This document shows, in pieces, positions 50,204-58,970 of a stretch of 64,000 nucleotides of DNA (its first letter is position 1; every line of letters begins with the position of its first letter). The DNA is taken from assembly GCA_016927475.1 (NCBI GenBank), contig JAFGMO010000062.1, positions 1 through 64,000 of the forward strand, in the 5' to 3' direction. The position numbers were made by a program, and so were the translations under genes. The notes beneath the pieces are model-generated. The model was not told the DNA's origin. It ran no database searches and saw only the letters and a list, made by a program, of their open reading frames with translations. The stretch is from Candidatus Aminicenantota bacterium (GTDB lineage: Bacteria; Acidobacteriota; Aminicenantia; Aminicenantales; Aminicenantaceae).

Positions 50204-51121
50204 CTAGCCTGATCTATTTTTCTTTTTTGTAATGATGCGGAGGGCCTTGGGAAGGACTTTAATATCCACCTTGTTTTTTTTCCCAAAAAGCTCACCATTG
50301 TATTGAACAAAAAGATCTTTTCCCATAACAATGATTCTTTTGGCTTTGTAGTGACGGCGGAAGCCATGGAAAAAACCGGAGTAAATCCAGGCAAATCCCA
50401 GGATAAAAATAATACCCGGCATCTGGAAAAAGGAGATGTCGAGATATCCGTCATCGATCTCGGCCTTGGGCGCGATACGCCAACTGTAGCCGAAATGTTT
50501 GGTTTTATTGACGATGCAATCCAGGGCTTTGATTTGAAATTTTTTTGTTTCAAAATGGTTTCCCTTATCGTCTACTCCGTCAAACATCTCGATATCGAGA
50601 TGTTTTCTTTTGATGAAAGCCATGGTCCTTGCGGCCCATAGATGGCCTAATAAGCCGGGAATTTTTCGTTGCAGCTTATAGTAGACTATCTGTGCCGCTG
50701 CCCCTATGCTGGCGAAAACACCGGTTTGCCCCTCGATATCGATCAGGTCGATTTCCTTGGTGTTTTCTTTTTTGAGGTGCTTGATGGATTTCCTGATGTT
50801 TTTGGGAATGCCCAGCGTGTAGCAAATGGCATTGCCGCTTCCGTAGGGGATGATGCCGAAGGTGATATCCTTGGAGCGTTCCGAACGAACGATTCCCTGG
50901 ATGACTTCAGCGACGGTTCCGTCTCCGCCCACGGCGATCACGTATTCTATGGATTCATCAAGGTTTTTCAATATGTCATGCGTATATTTTTTTTGGCTCC
51001 GGGTATGGATCAGTTGGCCTTGAAGATGTTTCCGAATATACCGGCGCAGTCGTTTCCTTCTCGGCCACTTCCTGTTGGCGGCTTTCGGATTGACGATGGC
51101 AACCGTGTTATCCCTGTTCAT
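50204..51121 (-). CDS. Diacylglycerol/sphingosine-kinase-like lipid kinase
   Basis: The 305-aa protein has the DAGK catalytic motif AVGGDGTVAEVIQGI and the second motif GIIPYGSGNAICYTLGIP, whose Gly-Ser-Gly-Asn form is closer to sphingosine-kinase-like members than to typical bacterial DgkB (GTGND). A C-terminal NAD-kinase-like beta domain follows (ISFFQMPG, VQYNGELFGKK). The start is at MNRDNTVAIVNPKAAN (51121). It lies 97 bp after the SDR gene in a run of lipid-type genes and probably phosphorylates a lipid alcohol. Confidence 0.85.
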   Translation of the reverse strand: MNRDNTVAIVNPKAANRKWPRRKRLRRYIRKHLQGQLIHTRSQKKYTHDILKNLDESIEYVIAVGGDGTVAEVIQGIVRSERSKDITFGIIPYGSGNAICYTLGIPKNIRKSIKHLKKENTKEIDLIDIEGQTGVFASIGAAAQIVYYKLQRKIPGLLGHLWAARTMAFIKRKHLDIEMFDGVDDKGNHFETKKFQIKALDCIVNKTKHFGYSWRIAPKAEIDDGYLDISFFQMPGIIFILGFAWIYSGFFHGFRRHYKAKRIIVMGKDLFVQYNGELFGKKNKVDIKVLPKALRIITKKKNRSG

Positions 51122-51218
51122 ATTTCTTCTTTGTTGTCGGATGGTTTTATTTTGCCAGAAAATGGAAGAATGGGCAATTATTCTCTTCAGATTTCGTTGA
51201 TCCTCTAACCTGCAATAC

Positions 51219-52196
51219 TTAGTTATATTCTTTTTCGGGAAGAATGGTCTGCTTGAGCCCGTCCATAAGGTTGAATGTCGCCCGGAATCCAAACTCCTTT
51301 TCAGCCCGGGCCGAGGAAAACAACCATGGAGTCCTTGTCATGGTTTTCCAGGCCCGCAGACCGAACATCGTGGAAAAAAGCCCTGTTTGTTTCAGGAAAT
51401 CCGTGGCGGCAGCCGCCCCCAGGATGAGGGGTTCCCCCAGAGGGAAAAAAAGGCCTTTCTCCAGGATGATATCCTTGACTGCGAAAATAAGCTCTCTCCA
51501 GGAATACTGCCGTCCGTCAGTCAGATAATATACCTTGTCCACGGTTCGCGAGAGGGATGCTGCAGTGACGAGTCCGTGCACCAGGTCGGAGATGTATATG
51601 AGACTTGTTTTTTTCTCCCCGGACCGTAGGACGGGAACCATTTTTTTTTTAATTAGCCTGATGAGCATTTCCGTTTCCTGCTGTCCGGGACCATAAACAT
51701 TGGGCGGTCTGATGATGGTGAAAGGGTATTTGCCCCGGAATTCCTCCAGGGCTTTTTCTCCCCGAAGTTTTGACCGGCCGTATTCCGATGCGGGGGCCGG
51801 TGGAAAACTTTCATCCTTAATGATTCCCGGCGGGCTTGGTCCGGCCGCCGCAATGGATGAGACGTAGACAAAACGCTCCAGATCCGCTGAATTTTTCAAA
51901 CAAGCCCTGGCCAGGTTCCGGGTAAAAAGATGATTAACCCGTTCATAAACATCTTTGCGGGCTGAGCGAATGCGGCCCGCAAGGTGAAATACGAATTTTT
52001 GGCCCGCCGCCGCCTTTTCGAGAAGGCTTTGATCTTCAAGATTGCCGGAAACTATGTGAACAGGAAGCCGGCGGAGTTTTTCTTTGCGGCTTGTCGGTCT
52101 GAGAAGGCAGGTTACGGACCATCCTTTTTCCGCCAGTAATTGAACAAGGTGGCTTCCGATAAAACCGGAGGCACCGGTAACGAGAGCTTTAGGCAT
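51219..52196 (-). CDS. NAD(P)-dependent extended SDR epimerase/dehydrogenase
   Basis: The 325-aa Rossmann protein has the nucleotide motif TGASGFIGSHLV, a catalytic YGRSK (Tyr-x3-Lys) and the upstream serine in YVSSIAAAG. Extended SDRs act as sugar-nucleotide epimerases, dihydroflavonol-like reductases or 3-beta-hydroxysteroid-type dehydrogenases. Its neighbours (VTT membrane protein, radical SAM enzyme, lipid kinase, CDP-alcohol transferase) favour a lipid or lipid-linked sugar substrate. It overlaps the upstream VTT gene by 8 bp. Confidence 0.85.
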   Translation of the reverse strand: MPKALVTGASGFIGSHLVQLLAEKGWSVTCLLRPTSRKEKLRRLPVHIVSGNLEDQSLLEKAAAGQKFVFHLAGRIRSARKDVYERVNHLFTRNLARACLKNSADLERFVYVSSIAAAGPSPPGIIKDESFPPAPASEYGRSKLRGEKALEEFRGKYPFTIIRPPNVYGPGQQETEMLIRLIKKKMVPVLRSGEKKTSLIYISDLVHGLVTAASLSRTVDKVYYLTDGRQYSWRELIFAVKDIILEKGLFFPLGEPLILGAAAATDFLKQTGLFSTMFGLRAWKTMTRTPWLFSSARAEKEFGFRATFNLMDGLKQTILPEKEYN

Positions 52197-52866
52197 GGCT
52201 TTTTTGCTTTTGCTTTTTTTTGAAAAGTTTTCTTAAAAGAGGGAAATTGGCGACAAGGATGAGAACGGCGAACAGGGCCACGAGCAGCCAATCGGGGAAT
52301 TTGAAGGTTTTTCCAATGAGAGCGAGAATGAAAAAACGTGGTGTTCTAGACAAAAAAACGGCCGACAGGTACTTGAGAACAGGGTAACGGGCCATGACAA
52401 CGAGAAACCGGAATGGGTAGAAGGGAATGGGAGTAAAGCCGGCCACCATGAGGGCGATAAAAGGGGCTTTGTTGAAAAGACTGATCAATTTCGAGACTGT
52501 TTTTTTTGCGCTCAGTTTTTTAAATAGTTTGCTGTCCGTGACGTATTGAAAGACGGAATAATTCAAGGTTTCGGTGAGAAGGGTTCCAGCGGAAGTTATT
52601 AGGGCCACGGTTAGGGCGGGATAAAATTTGCCGAAATAGAGGATGACCGGTTCGTGGGGAACAATCGCGATCAGGAATTCAGCGGGGAAACAGTAGAGAA
52701 AGAGAACCCAGAGATTTTTACTTTGCTGAATGGATTCCGAGCTGAACCATAAAACGAGCAGAATACCGACCAGCAGGAGTTCAACAATGAAGACGAGAGT
52801 CTTGAATATAGGAAAAGGCTTTTTTTTGTCGGGAGCCGGCGGTTGGATATCTTGAGTCGGCTCCAC
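52189..52866 (-). CDS. VTT-domain (DedA/TVP38-like) membrane protein
   Basis: The 225-aa protein has a Pro/Lys-rich N-terminus, then about five hydrophobic helices. The central VTT signature region contains EFLIAIVPHEPVILYFG, an amphipathic re-entrant segment and FTPIPFYPFRFLVV. DedA/VTT proteins are implicated in flipping or recycling phospholipids and undecaprenyl phosphate. The GTG start lies 1 bp after the radical SAM stop codon, and the end overlaps the SDR gene. Confidence 0.82.
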   Translation of the reverse strand: MEPTQDIQPPAPDKKKPFPIFKTLVFIVELLLVGILLVLWFSSESIQQSKNLWVLFLYCFPAEFLIAIVPHEPVILYFGKFYPALTVALITSAGTLLTETLNYSVFQYVTDSKLFKKLSAKKTVSKLISLFNKAPFIALMVAGFTPIPFYPFRFLVVMARYPVLKYLSAVFLSRTPRFFILALIGKTFKFPDWLLVALFAVLILVANFPLLRKLFKKKQKQKSHA

Positions 52867-52867
52867 G

Positions 52868-53833
52868 TCATACAGACCTTATGCTGTCAAGAATGAGATA
52901 CTTGACGGGTTTTTCCGAATTGGCCCGGATGCTGGTAAAGCATGCGGTACAGGTGTTGGTTTCCAAAAATTCTTTCTTGATTTCTTTTTGCGAGCTGTAT
53001 TTTTTGATGATCAGGCCGCAGGGGGAGAGAGAGCCATCCGGATTGACGACCAGAAATTTCTCTCCGGCCCGGCAATTGGGGACTTCCTGGTTTTCAAAGA
53101 AGGCGATCATATTTTTGAATGTATAATCCGAAGTATAAATATTTTTATGCCTTTTTTTGAATGCTAAAAGGTTTGCGATAACCTCCTTGAAAGCGGGCAT
53201 GTCGGTTTTGGAAATCATGTACTCCATTTTATCCGTTCGCAGCCAGGTGTAGGTACTGTAATTCATGTATACTCCCCATTCCAGGGCCCGTTGGGCCATA
53301 GGCACCAAATCTCGAAAATTTTGGCTGTTGACGACTCCGCTCAGGGCTATGCCCTTGTTTTTTTCCTCGCGAATATCTTCCATCAGGGATTGGATCTTGT
53401 TGTAGAGGCCGGGGACACCGCGGAAATCGTCATGACGTTCATCGGGAAAGTCAAGGGATATGGAAAAGCCGTCTACGCCGGCCTCTTTCAGTTCGTAGTA
53501 TTTCTCTGTCGACAGCAGGGCGGCGTTTGTCGTCAGAACGATGTAGGGCGTTCCGTTTGGGTTTTTGATCATTCGGATAATATCAGTAAGATCACGGCGC
53601 AGCATGGGTTCGCCCCCGGAAATTTGGGCCACAACGGGATTCAATTCGCGGGCGATTTCGGCGTATTTTTCAGGAGCGGCCCGTTCTTCATCTACAGGCC
53701 CGCCCAAATGGCAGTGTTTGCATTTGGCGTTGCAGCTGTATGTTATTTCGAATGATACGCAAAAAGGACGTTTTGTAACATAATTTTTGATACCTCGGCC
53801 CGCAAGGGCGAGATTTGTTCTCAAGGAACTCAT
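52868..53833 (-). CDS. Radical SAM protein with SPASM-like C-terminus
   Basis: The 321-aa enzyme has the 4Fe-4S motif CNAKCKHC (Cys34, Cys38, Cys41), the ISGGEPMLR strand, and a Cys-rich C-terminal part (CRAGEKF, SPCGL, TCTACF) that could hold a second cluster as in SPASM/twitch proteins. Such proteins modify peptides, lipids or cofactors. It is the first gene of a tight three-gene run with the VTT and SDR genes. The substrate is not evident and no small precursor peptide is visible next to it. Confidence 0.85.
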   Translation of the reverse strand: MSSLRTNLALAGRGIKNYVTKRPFCVSFEITYSCNAKCKHCHLGGPVDEERAAPEKYAEIARELNPVVAQISGGEPMLRRDLTDIIRMIKNPNGTPYIVLTTNAALLSTEKYYELKEAGVDGFSISLDFPDERHDDFRGVPGLYNKIQSLMEDIREEKNKGIALSGVVNSQNFRDLVPMAQRALEWGVYMNYSTYTWLRTDKMEYMISKTDMPAFKEVIANLLAFKKRHKNIYTSDYTFKNMIAFFENQEVPNCRAGEKFLVVNPDGSLSPCGLIIKKYSSQKEIKKEFLETNTCTACFTSIRANSEKPVKYLILDSIRSV

Positions 53834-53875
53834 GAGTTGATACTCCTTTACATTAAAAAAAGTATTATTACCAGT

Positions 53876-54454
53876 TTACCTTTTTTTGTTCAAGCGATGA
53901 AAAGAATAAACTTTGATACCGATCAAACCGGCGGCAAAAACAGCGGCCGCAATCCATAACTGGGGAAGGAAAATCAGGGTTAGCGTGACCACCGTAGAAT
54001 TACAGAACTTTCCGGCCGGACTGTAGTTTAACAGGAAAACCGTCTTGTCGACCTTATAAAAATAATTGGGAGAGATAAGATCGAATTTCAGAAACTGGTA
54101 GCTGAGATAAAAATCGACAAAGGCGAAATCCACAATGTATAAAACGACAGGCAGATAGAGACGGGGATTAAACGTCAGGAAATTGACAAAGAAAAAAAGA
54201 ATTTCCACCCGGTCGGCGATGATATCGATCTCGGCTCCGAGGATCGTTTCCTGTTTTGTTTTCCGCGCGACAAATCCATCCAGAACATCTCCGAACCAGT
54301 GAATTCCCAAACCGATATAATTATAGGTGGGGCTTTTTTCGATGAGGGCCAGGGTAAAAAAAGACAAAGATCCCATAAGTCTCAGAAGAGTGATGATATT
54401 GGCTTCGCTGTAAACACAGTGTGGATCTTTTGCTTTAAACGGCCGGCAGTCCAT
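53876..54454 (-). CDS. CDP-alcohol phosphatidyltransferase
   Basis: The 192-aa membrane enzyme contains the complete family motif D56-x2-D59-G60-x2-A63-R64-x8-G73-x3-D77-x3-D81 (GDVLDGFVARK through EIDIIAD) and about five to six hydrophobic helices. It joins a CDP-linked lipid to an alcohol such as glycerol phosphate, inositol phosphate or serine. ATG 54454 is chosen from the domain boundary; upstream in-frame sequence is low quality and no ribosome-binding site is visible. It lies 42 bp upstream of the radical SAM gene start on the same strand. Confidence 0.85.
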   Translation of the reverse strand: MDCRPFKAKDPHCVYSEANIITLLRLMGSLSFFTLALIEKSPTYNYIGLGIHWFGDVLDGFVARKTKQETILGAEIDIIADRVEILFFFVNFLTFNPRLYLPVVLYIVDFAFVDFYLSYQFLKFDLISPNYFYKVDKTVFLLNYSPAGKFCNSTVVTLTLIFLPQLWIAAAVFAAGLIGIKVYSFHRLNKKR

Positions 54455-54582
54455 TTTTTTTCTGAATATGATTTTATTTAAGACATATACATATACTAAA
54501 AAGGAAAGGATTTCAATGTGGTGACATTGAATTTTCGGTATGTGTATGAATATAATGAAACATCCAAAAATAGGCCGTTGAA

Positions 54583-55602
54583 ATGACAAAAAATCAGCCA
54601 GCTTTTCTGGATAAGGATTTTGAGAGGGTTTTTTCCATCAAAGGCAGGCGGTTTCGGCTTCGGTTGGAAACGTCACATAATCCCCGAGATTACCGGAAAT
54701 ACGAAGACCTGCGGCAAAAAATATGGGGAGAGTCTGCTGATCATCTGTCGGGATCCAGGAATATGATGTGTGAAAACATTTTCCATGAGGGCGGGAGCCT
54801 TTTCATCGGGGCTTTTACAGAGGAAGCGGACCTGTCCGGTATTCCAGGCAAAGAACACCTGGCAGGATTTTCATACGGATTTATGGGCATCGGAGACAAA
54901 AAAACGGGATACCGGGACATTCGGAACGTTCGCTTCTATTCCCAATATACGGCGGTTCATCAAAAATACAGGAATTGTGGATTAGGCCTCCGAATAAAGG
55001 AGTTCCAGAAGGACGTTCTCTTGAATCTTTTTGGCATAAGCGTTGTTCTCTGTACCTTTGACCCCCTGACCGGGATCAATGCCCGAAGAAATGTCCATCA
55101 TTTAGGAATGGAGATCACGGAATACAGGAAAAGTCCCTATGGTGAGTTCGGGGGGCTTTTAAACAGGAAAGATCTTCCCAGCGACCGCTTTTTTGCCTGT
55201 TGGGATCTGACAAAAGTCAAAAAACGGTCAACTCGCAAAAAAGACTTTTTTCCGGAACATATGGATGTCATCTTGAGCTCCCGCAGGATCGCTGTCATGG
55301 GGAAAAGAGGAAGGATTTCTCTAGAGATACCCGTTGAGATGGACCTTCGGGCCGCAGGAGACCGCATTTTTGTCGAAATTCCCCTGGATTTTTATCGCAT
55401 GCTTGAGGAAACGGATGTTGAGGATAAAAAAGTTCGCCGAATTCCCCTGGATTGGAGAGCTTCTTCCCGCAAAGTTTTTATGTTCCTCTTTGACAGAGGG
55501 TACCAGATCGTTGATTTTATCCGGGCTAACCTGGAAGGGCGAAAAAGAAATTTATACGTTCTGGAAATCAAACCTGAACGATCTTTGTTTAATTCGAATT
55601 AA
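54583..55602 (+). CDS. GNAT-superfamily acetyltransferase-like protein
   Basis: The 339-aa protein has a GNAT-like core (about 20-190). AVHQKYRNCGLGLRIKEFQK is the acetyl-CoA-binding loop (R/Q-x2-G-x-G/L). The segment CTFDPLTGINARRNVHHLGM followed by YGEFGGLLN is typical of the COG3375 group of predicted acetyltransferases. A C-terminal domain (about 215-335) is unassigned. It is divergent from the CDP-alcohol transferase gene. The substrate is unknown. Confidence 0.75.
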   Translation: MTKNQPAFLDKDFERVFSIKGRRFRLRLETSHNPRDYRKYEDLRQKIWGESADHLSGSRNMMCENIFHEGGSLFIGAFTEEADLSGIPGKEHLAGFSYGFMGIGDKKTGYRDIRNVRFYSQYTAVHQKYRNCGLGLRIKEFQKDVLLNLFGISVVLCTFDPLTGINARRNVHHLGMEITEYRKSPYGEFGGLLNRKDLPSDRFFACWDLTKVKKRSTRKKDFFPEHMDVILSSRRIAVMGKRGRISLEIPVEMDLRAAGDRIFVEIPLDFYRMLEETDVEDKKVRRIPLDWRASSRKVFMFLFDRGYQIVDFIRANLEGRKRNLYVLEIKPERSLFNSN

Positions 55603-55620
55603 ATAATAAAGATGCTTAAA

Positions 55621-55669
55621 TTATAATAATTCTTGATTGAGTTTGAATCATGGCTTATAATAAATTTTG
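55621..55669 (+). promoter_or_regulatory. perR promoter with two PerR-like boxes
   Basis: TTGATT (55633-55638) and TATAAT (55656-55661) are separated by 17 bp. TTATAATAATTCTTG (55621-55635) and TTATAATAAATTTTG (55655-55669) match the PerR box TTATAATnATTATAA at about 12 and 11 of 15 positions and overlap the -35 and -10 boxes, predicting autorepression. Confidence 0.65.
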
Positions 55670-55708
55670 CAGGATTTTAAAGAAAGCCGGTATTTTAGAC
55701 TCAAAAAA

Positions 55709-56137
55709 ATGGACAAGAAAAAAATCGTTTTCAGACGTTTGAAGGATGAGGGATTCAAGATAACCCCCCAACGGGCGGCTATCATTGATTTCCTGTTGGA
55801 CAATGGCAACCATCCGTCCGCCGAGGAGATCTATAAGGGCATAAAAACCGAGTATCCCATGGTGTCTTTTTCTACGGTTTATAATACTTTGCGGGTTTTG
55901 GAACGTATCGGATTTATCAAGTCCCTGAATATCACAGAGAACCGCGTCAACTTCGATCCGGAAACATATCCCCATCACCATCTTTATTGCGAAAGGTGCG
56001 GAAGGATTGTGGACGTACAACTGGATGCGGATATATCCCTCCTCAAGAATAATACCGTAAAGGTCAACAGCTACCGGATTTATCTTTACGGGATTTGTCT
56101 TGATTGTCTACGGAAAGAGCGGGAAAAAACCGTCTGA
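55709..56137 (+). CDS. perR: PerR-type peroxide-sensing repressor (Fur family)
   Basis: The 142-aa Fur-family protein has a winged helix (about 1-80, ITPQRAAIIDFL, SFSTVYNTLRVL). It keeps all five Bacillus subtilis PerR regulatory metal ligands at a constant offset of two: His35, Asp83, His89, His91 and Asp102. The structural zinc cysteines Cys94/97 and Cys130/133 are also present. PerR senses hydrogen peroxide by iron-catalysed histidine oxidation. The rubrerythrin gene begins 18 bp downstream, the classic PerR target. ATG 55709 is used; transcription from the predicted promoter starts after the upstream TTG. Confidence 0.92.
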   Translation: MDKKKIVFRRLKDEGFKITPQRAAIIDFLLDNGNHPSAEEIYKGIKTEYPMVSFSTVYNTLRVLERIGFIKSLNITENRVNFDPETYPHHHLYCERCGRIVDVQLDADISLLKNNTVKVNSYRIYLYGICLDCLRKEREKTV

Positions 56138-56155
56138 TCGTGAAGGAGAAACAAT

Positions 56156-56677
56156 ATGGAAAACGTCAGCCATCAAGTTCTGGACGGCATCAAAGGAGCC
56201 ATAAGGCTTGAAATCAACGGCCGGAAATTTTTTAATCACGCGGCCGATGTTACGCACAATGAAAGAGGCCAGAAAATGTTTCGCTTTCTGGCCGCAGAAG
56301 AGGTCAACCATCTGGAAACATTCGGTAAGCTTTTCAGTAAGGTGCTTAAAAGTGAAGACTGGAAGAATTATGTGAAGAATGAAGAAATCAAAGGGGAAGC
56401 TCCGCTTGTTGAGAAACTAAAAGAACGGATGAAGGGAGAAGCGGGTAAAAGTGAGGTGGAAGCTTTGAGCATCGGTATGGAACTGGAAAAAGAGGCCATT
56501 CAATTTTTCCAGGAATCCGCTAAAGCCAGCGATGATCCTGAGGCAAAAAAGATCTTTCTCGAAATTGTTGAGGAGGAAAAATTCCATTATGACCTCCTGC
56601 AATCGCAGTATGACTCCGTCATGCATAACGGTATCTGGCTGGGCGGAGCGGAGTTTCAGATGGACGGCAAATGGTAA
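56156..56677 (+). CDS. Rubrerythrin-like diiron protein (no rubredoxin domain)
   Basis: The 173-aa four-helix ferritin-like protein has the diiron ligand pattern RLEINGRKFF, AEEVNHLE, GMELEKEAIQFF and EEEKFHYDLL. The C-terminal rubredoxin CxxC pairs are absent, so electrons must come from a separate protein. Rubrerythrins reduce hydrogen peroxide in anaerobes. GAAGGAG precedes the ATG. It is co-transcribed with perR. Confidence 0.92.
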   Translation: MENVSHQVLDGIKGAIRLEINGRKFFNHAADVTHNERGQKMFRFLAAEEVNHLETFGKLFSKVLKSEDWKNYVKNEEIKGEAPLVEKLKERMKGEAGKSEVEALSIGMELEKEAIQFFQESAKASDDPEAKKIFLEIVEEEKFHYDLLQSQYDSVMHNGIWLGGAEFQMDGKW

Positions 56678-56761
56678 AGCCTTCAACTTGCCTGTATAAT
56701 TCACGAACCAAGGAGTTTGGCGGGGCTATTTTTGTGAACAAATCAAGATAAGGGGGATGGG

Positions 56762-58915
56762 ATGAAAAAAATACTGATGGGGATTTTTTTACCGTTATTT
56801 CTTTTCTTTTTCTTTTCATGCAAAAAAGCGGCAGAGGTTTCGGAAGACGAGACGGCCGCCTTTGAAAAGGCAACCGGCCTGAGCGCGGAAGTGATTTTTT
56901 TTGAAAATATCAGCGCGGGGATTGCCCCCGTAGATTTTGAGGCCCATACGGGAGCGGTTTATAAACCCAGTTATAACGAGGACCCGGCTATCCCCGTACA
57001 GTGCTGGGTGGAAACCGGATACGGTACTCAAAATGCCTGTAAATACTGTCACACCAACCATCTGGCGGAAAAAAAACACGGCAACAATCTTCCCCTTGCC
57101 GAAGACCAGATCCTATATAGTTTTCCCTCTCCAAATCTAAACAAGGTTAACTGGAAAAATATCACTCATCCTGAGGATATCAACAGACGGCTTAAAGAAA
57201 ACGGCATCGAGCCGATTCTTCCAGAAAATCCTGAAAATCTGGATTATGTTCGGACCGACAACTGGCGGGCGGCTTACCACGCGGCCCGGCCGGACGGGGA
57301 TGATACCTGGAACAACTTAGGCCAGGGGAATTCCGAATTCCAGCTTTTTCCTGCTCTAAATCCTGATAATCTTTTTCCGTACAAACCCGGAGATCCAACC
57401 TGGGGAGGTGAACACGGATATATCGATGAAGAAGGTTTTGTCAGGAACAAGGAAGACATCTATACAGGCTGGCGGGCCGTCAATTTTTTCCCCTATGCCA
57501 TCTTTACCCCCCTGACCGGATCGGTAAGCGGCATCTATATTCGCCTGCCCCGCGACTTCATGACAAAAGACGGAAAGATCAACGTGGAAATATACAAGCG
57601 GAACCTGGATTTGCTGGAAAAAAACATTAAGAATGAAGCACCGGAAGAACGTTTTTATTTCGGTGATGCCGGGAATATCGAAGTGATTAAGGGTTTTTAT
57701 CCGTTTGGGACCGAATTCGGTCACCCTCTTCATTACGTGGATTTGAACGCGGACGGCGAAACCGGCCGGAATCTCGACGGTGTAAAAACAGAGAAATCTT
57801 TTGATTATGAATTTCCTGGGACAAGGTCCAAACGGGTTAAAGAAATCCGCTATATGTACAAATGGAAAGATGTCAGACTGGAAGACGACGAAGAGGAAGA
57901 AGCGTCTGAGCAAGAAGCAGAAGAGCCTAAGTACGTTATCGGTAAGGAATGGAAGGGATGGATAGACAACGGAGCGGGCTGGATTCTGGCGGCTTTTATT
58001 GAGAACAGATCAGGTGATTTGAGACCTCAGACTACCGAAGAACTCCTGCAGTGTCTCGGTTGTCATTCATCCGTGGGGAACACCATTGACGCCGTCTGGT
58101 CTTTCCAGCGTAAAATCCCCGGCGGCCGGGGATGGGGAGAAATGGATTACGGTGATTATAAGAAATCTTCACCTGGAAGAACACGCCTTCAGGATTATGA
58201 AAAACCGGATGCCGGTATGGGCGAGCTGGCCTATTTTTATTACACCGTGGTCGGAGCGGATCTTTTCGGTGTGATGCCGGAGGAAATCAAACGGGAGCTT
58301 CTCGATTACGCACGGAAGAAGAACCTTGGTAAGAAGCTGGGTCTTACGGTGGAGGAGGAGCTTATTTTTGACGATGAGGCCTTGAAAACAACAGACAGGG
58401 AAAGGAGGAAAAAAATACTTGAAGAAAGAGCGGAAATCATGAGACATTACGCCCTTTCCCAGTCTTATCTAGCGCTTGATGCGGAAACGGGAGAGTATAC
58501 CATAAAAGGTTTCATTTTTTATCCGCTCCCCCAGACGATGCGGAGCAACATCGCCGGGTATCGTAGAATTGTGCTCGATCAGAGCTTCAACCTGGGAAAA
58601 AATGTTTTCGGCAGCCAACCCGAGTCTATTCCTTTTACCTTCCGGTCCGATGGTACTATCCTTGACGGCGAAGGCAACCTCATTCCGCTGGGAGCGGTTA
58701 TCGAAAGCAGGCCTTGGGGTGAAGATGGTGTCGGCATCACACCCACCGGAATCGTCAAAGTCAACGAAAAGGGTGAGCCGGTTGACGCCGAGGGAAACGT
58801 GGTGGATATTAATAAGGAGCCTGAAAAAGCTGTCGGACATGTATCGACAGGGGGTACTTTTGAAACCCGTTACAATCCGATCATTAAAAGAACTCCAGTG
58901 AAAAAAAAGAAATAA
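56762..58915 (+). CDS. Large lipoprotein with two c-type heme motifs
   Basis: The 717-aa protein has a lipoprotein signal (FFFFSC, lipid Cys20) and two CxxCH motifs, CKYCH (Cys93-His97) and CLGCH (Cys431-His435), for covalent heme. Between them are long Trp/Tyr-rich segments (for example GWIDNGAGWILAAFIE) and an acidic linker (DDEEEEASEQEAEE, about residues 378-391). The length and widely spaced hemes are unlike standard diheme peroxidases. AAGGGGGA precedes the ATG. It follows perR-rubrerythrin, so a role in peroxide reduction or electron delivery across the envelope is possible. No cytochrome c maturation gene is in the window. Confidence 0.8.
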   Translation: MKKILMGIFLPLFLFFFFSCKKAAEVSEDETAAFEKATGLSAEVIFFENISAGIAPVDFEAHTGAVYKPSYNEDPAIPVQCWVETGYGTQNACKYCHTNHLAEKKHGNNLPLAEDQILYSFPSPNLNKVNWKNITHPEDINRRLKENGIEPILPENPENLDYVRTDNWRAAYHAARPDGDDTWNNLGQGNSEFQLFPALNPDNLFPYKPGDPTWGGEHGYIDEEGFVRNKEDIYTGWRAVNFFPYAIFTPLTGSVSGIYIRLPRDFMTKDGKINVEIYKRNLDLLEKNIKNEAPEERFYFGDAGNIEVIKGFYPFGTEFGHPLHYVDLNADGETGRNLDGVKTEKSFDYEFPGTRSKRVKEIRYMYKWKDVRLEDDEEEEASEQEAEEPKYVIGKEWKGWIDNGAGWILAAFIENRSGDLRPQTTEELLQCLGCHSSVGNTIDAVWSFQRKIPGGRGWGEMDYGDYKKSSPGRTRLQDYEKPDAGMGELAYFYYTVVGADLFGVMPEEIKRELLDYARKKNLGKKLGLTVEEELIFDDEALKTTDRERRKKILEERAEIMRHYALSQSYLALDAETGEYTIKGFIFYPLPQTMRSNIAGYRRIVLDQSFNLGKNVFGSQPESIPFTFRSDGTILDGEGNLIPLGAVIESRPWGEDGVGITPTGIVKVNEKGEPVDAEGNVVDINKEPEKAVGHVSTGGTFETRYNPIIKRTPVKKKK

Positions 58916-58970
58916 GTCTATAGGACTTTGTGCGGGTGCCGCTGTTTTCCCCGTGTGAAGTGGAGGAAAA

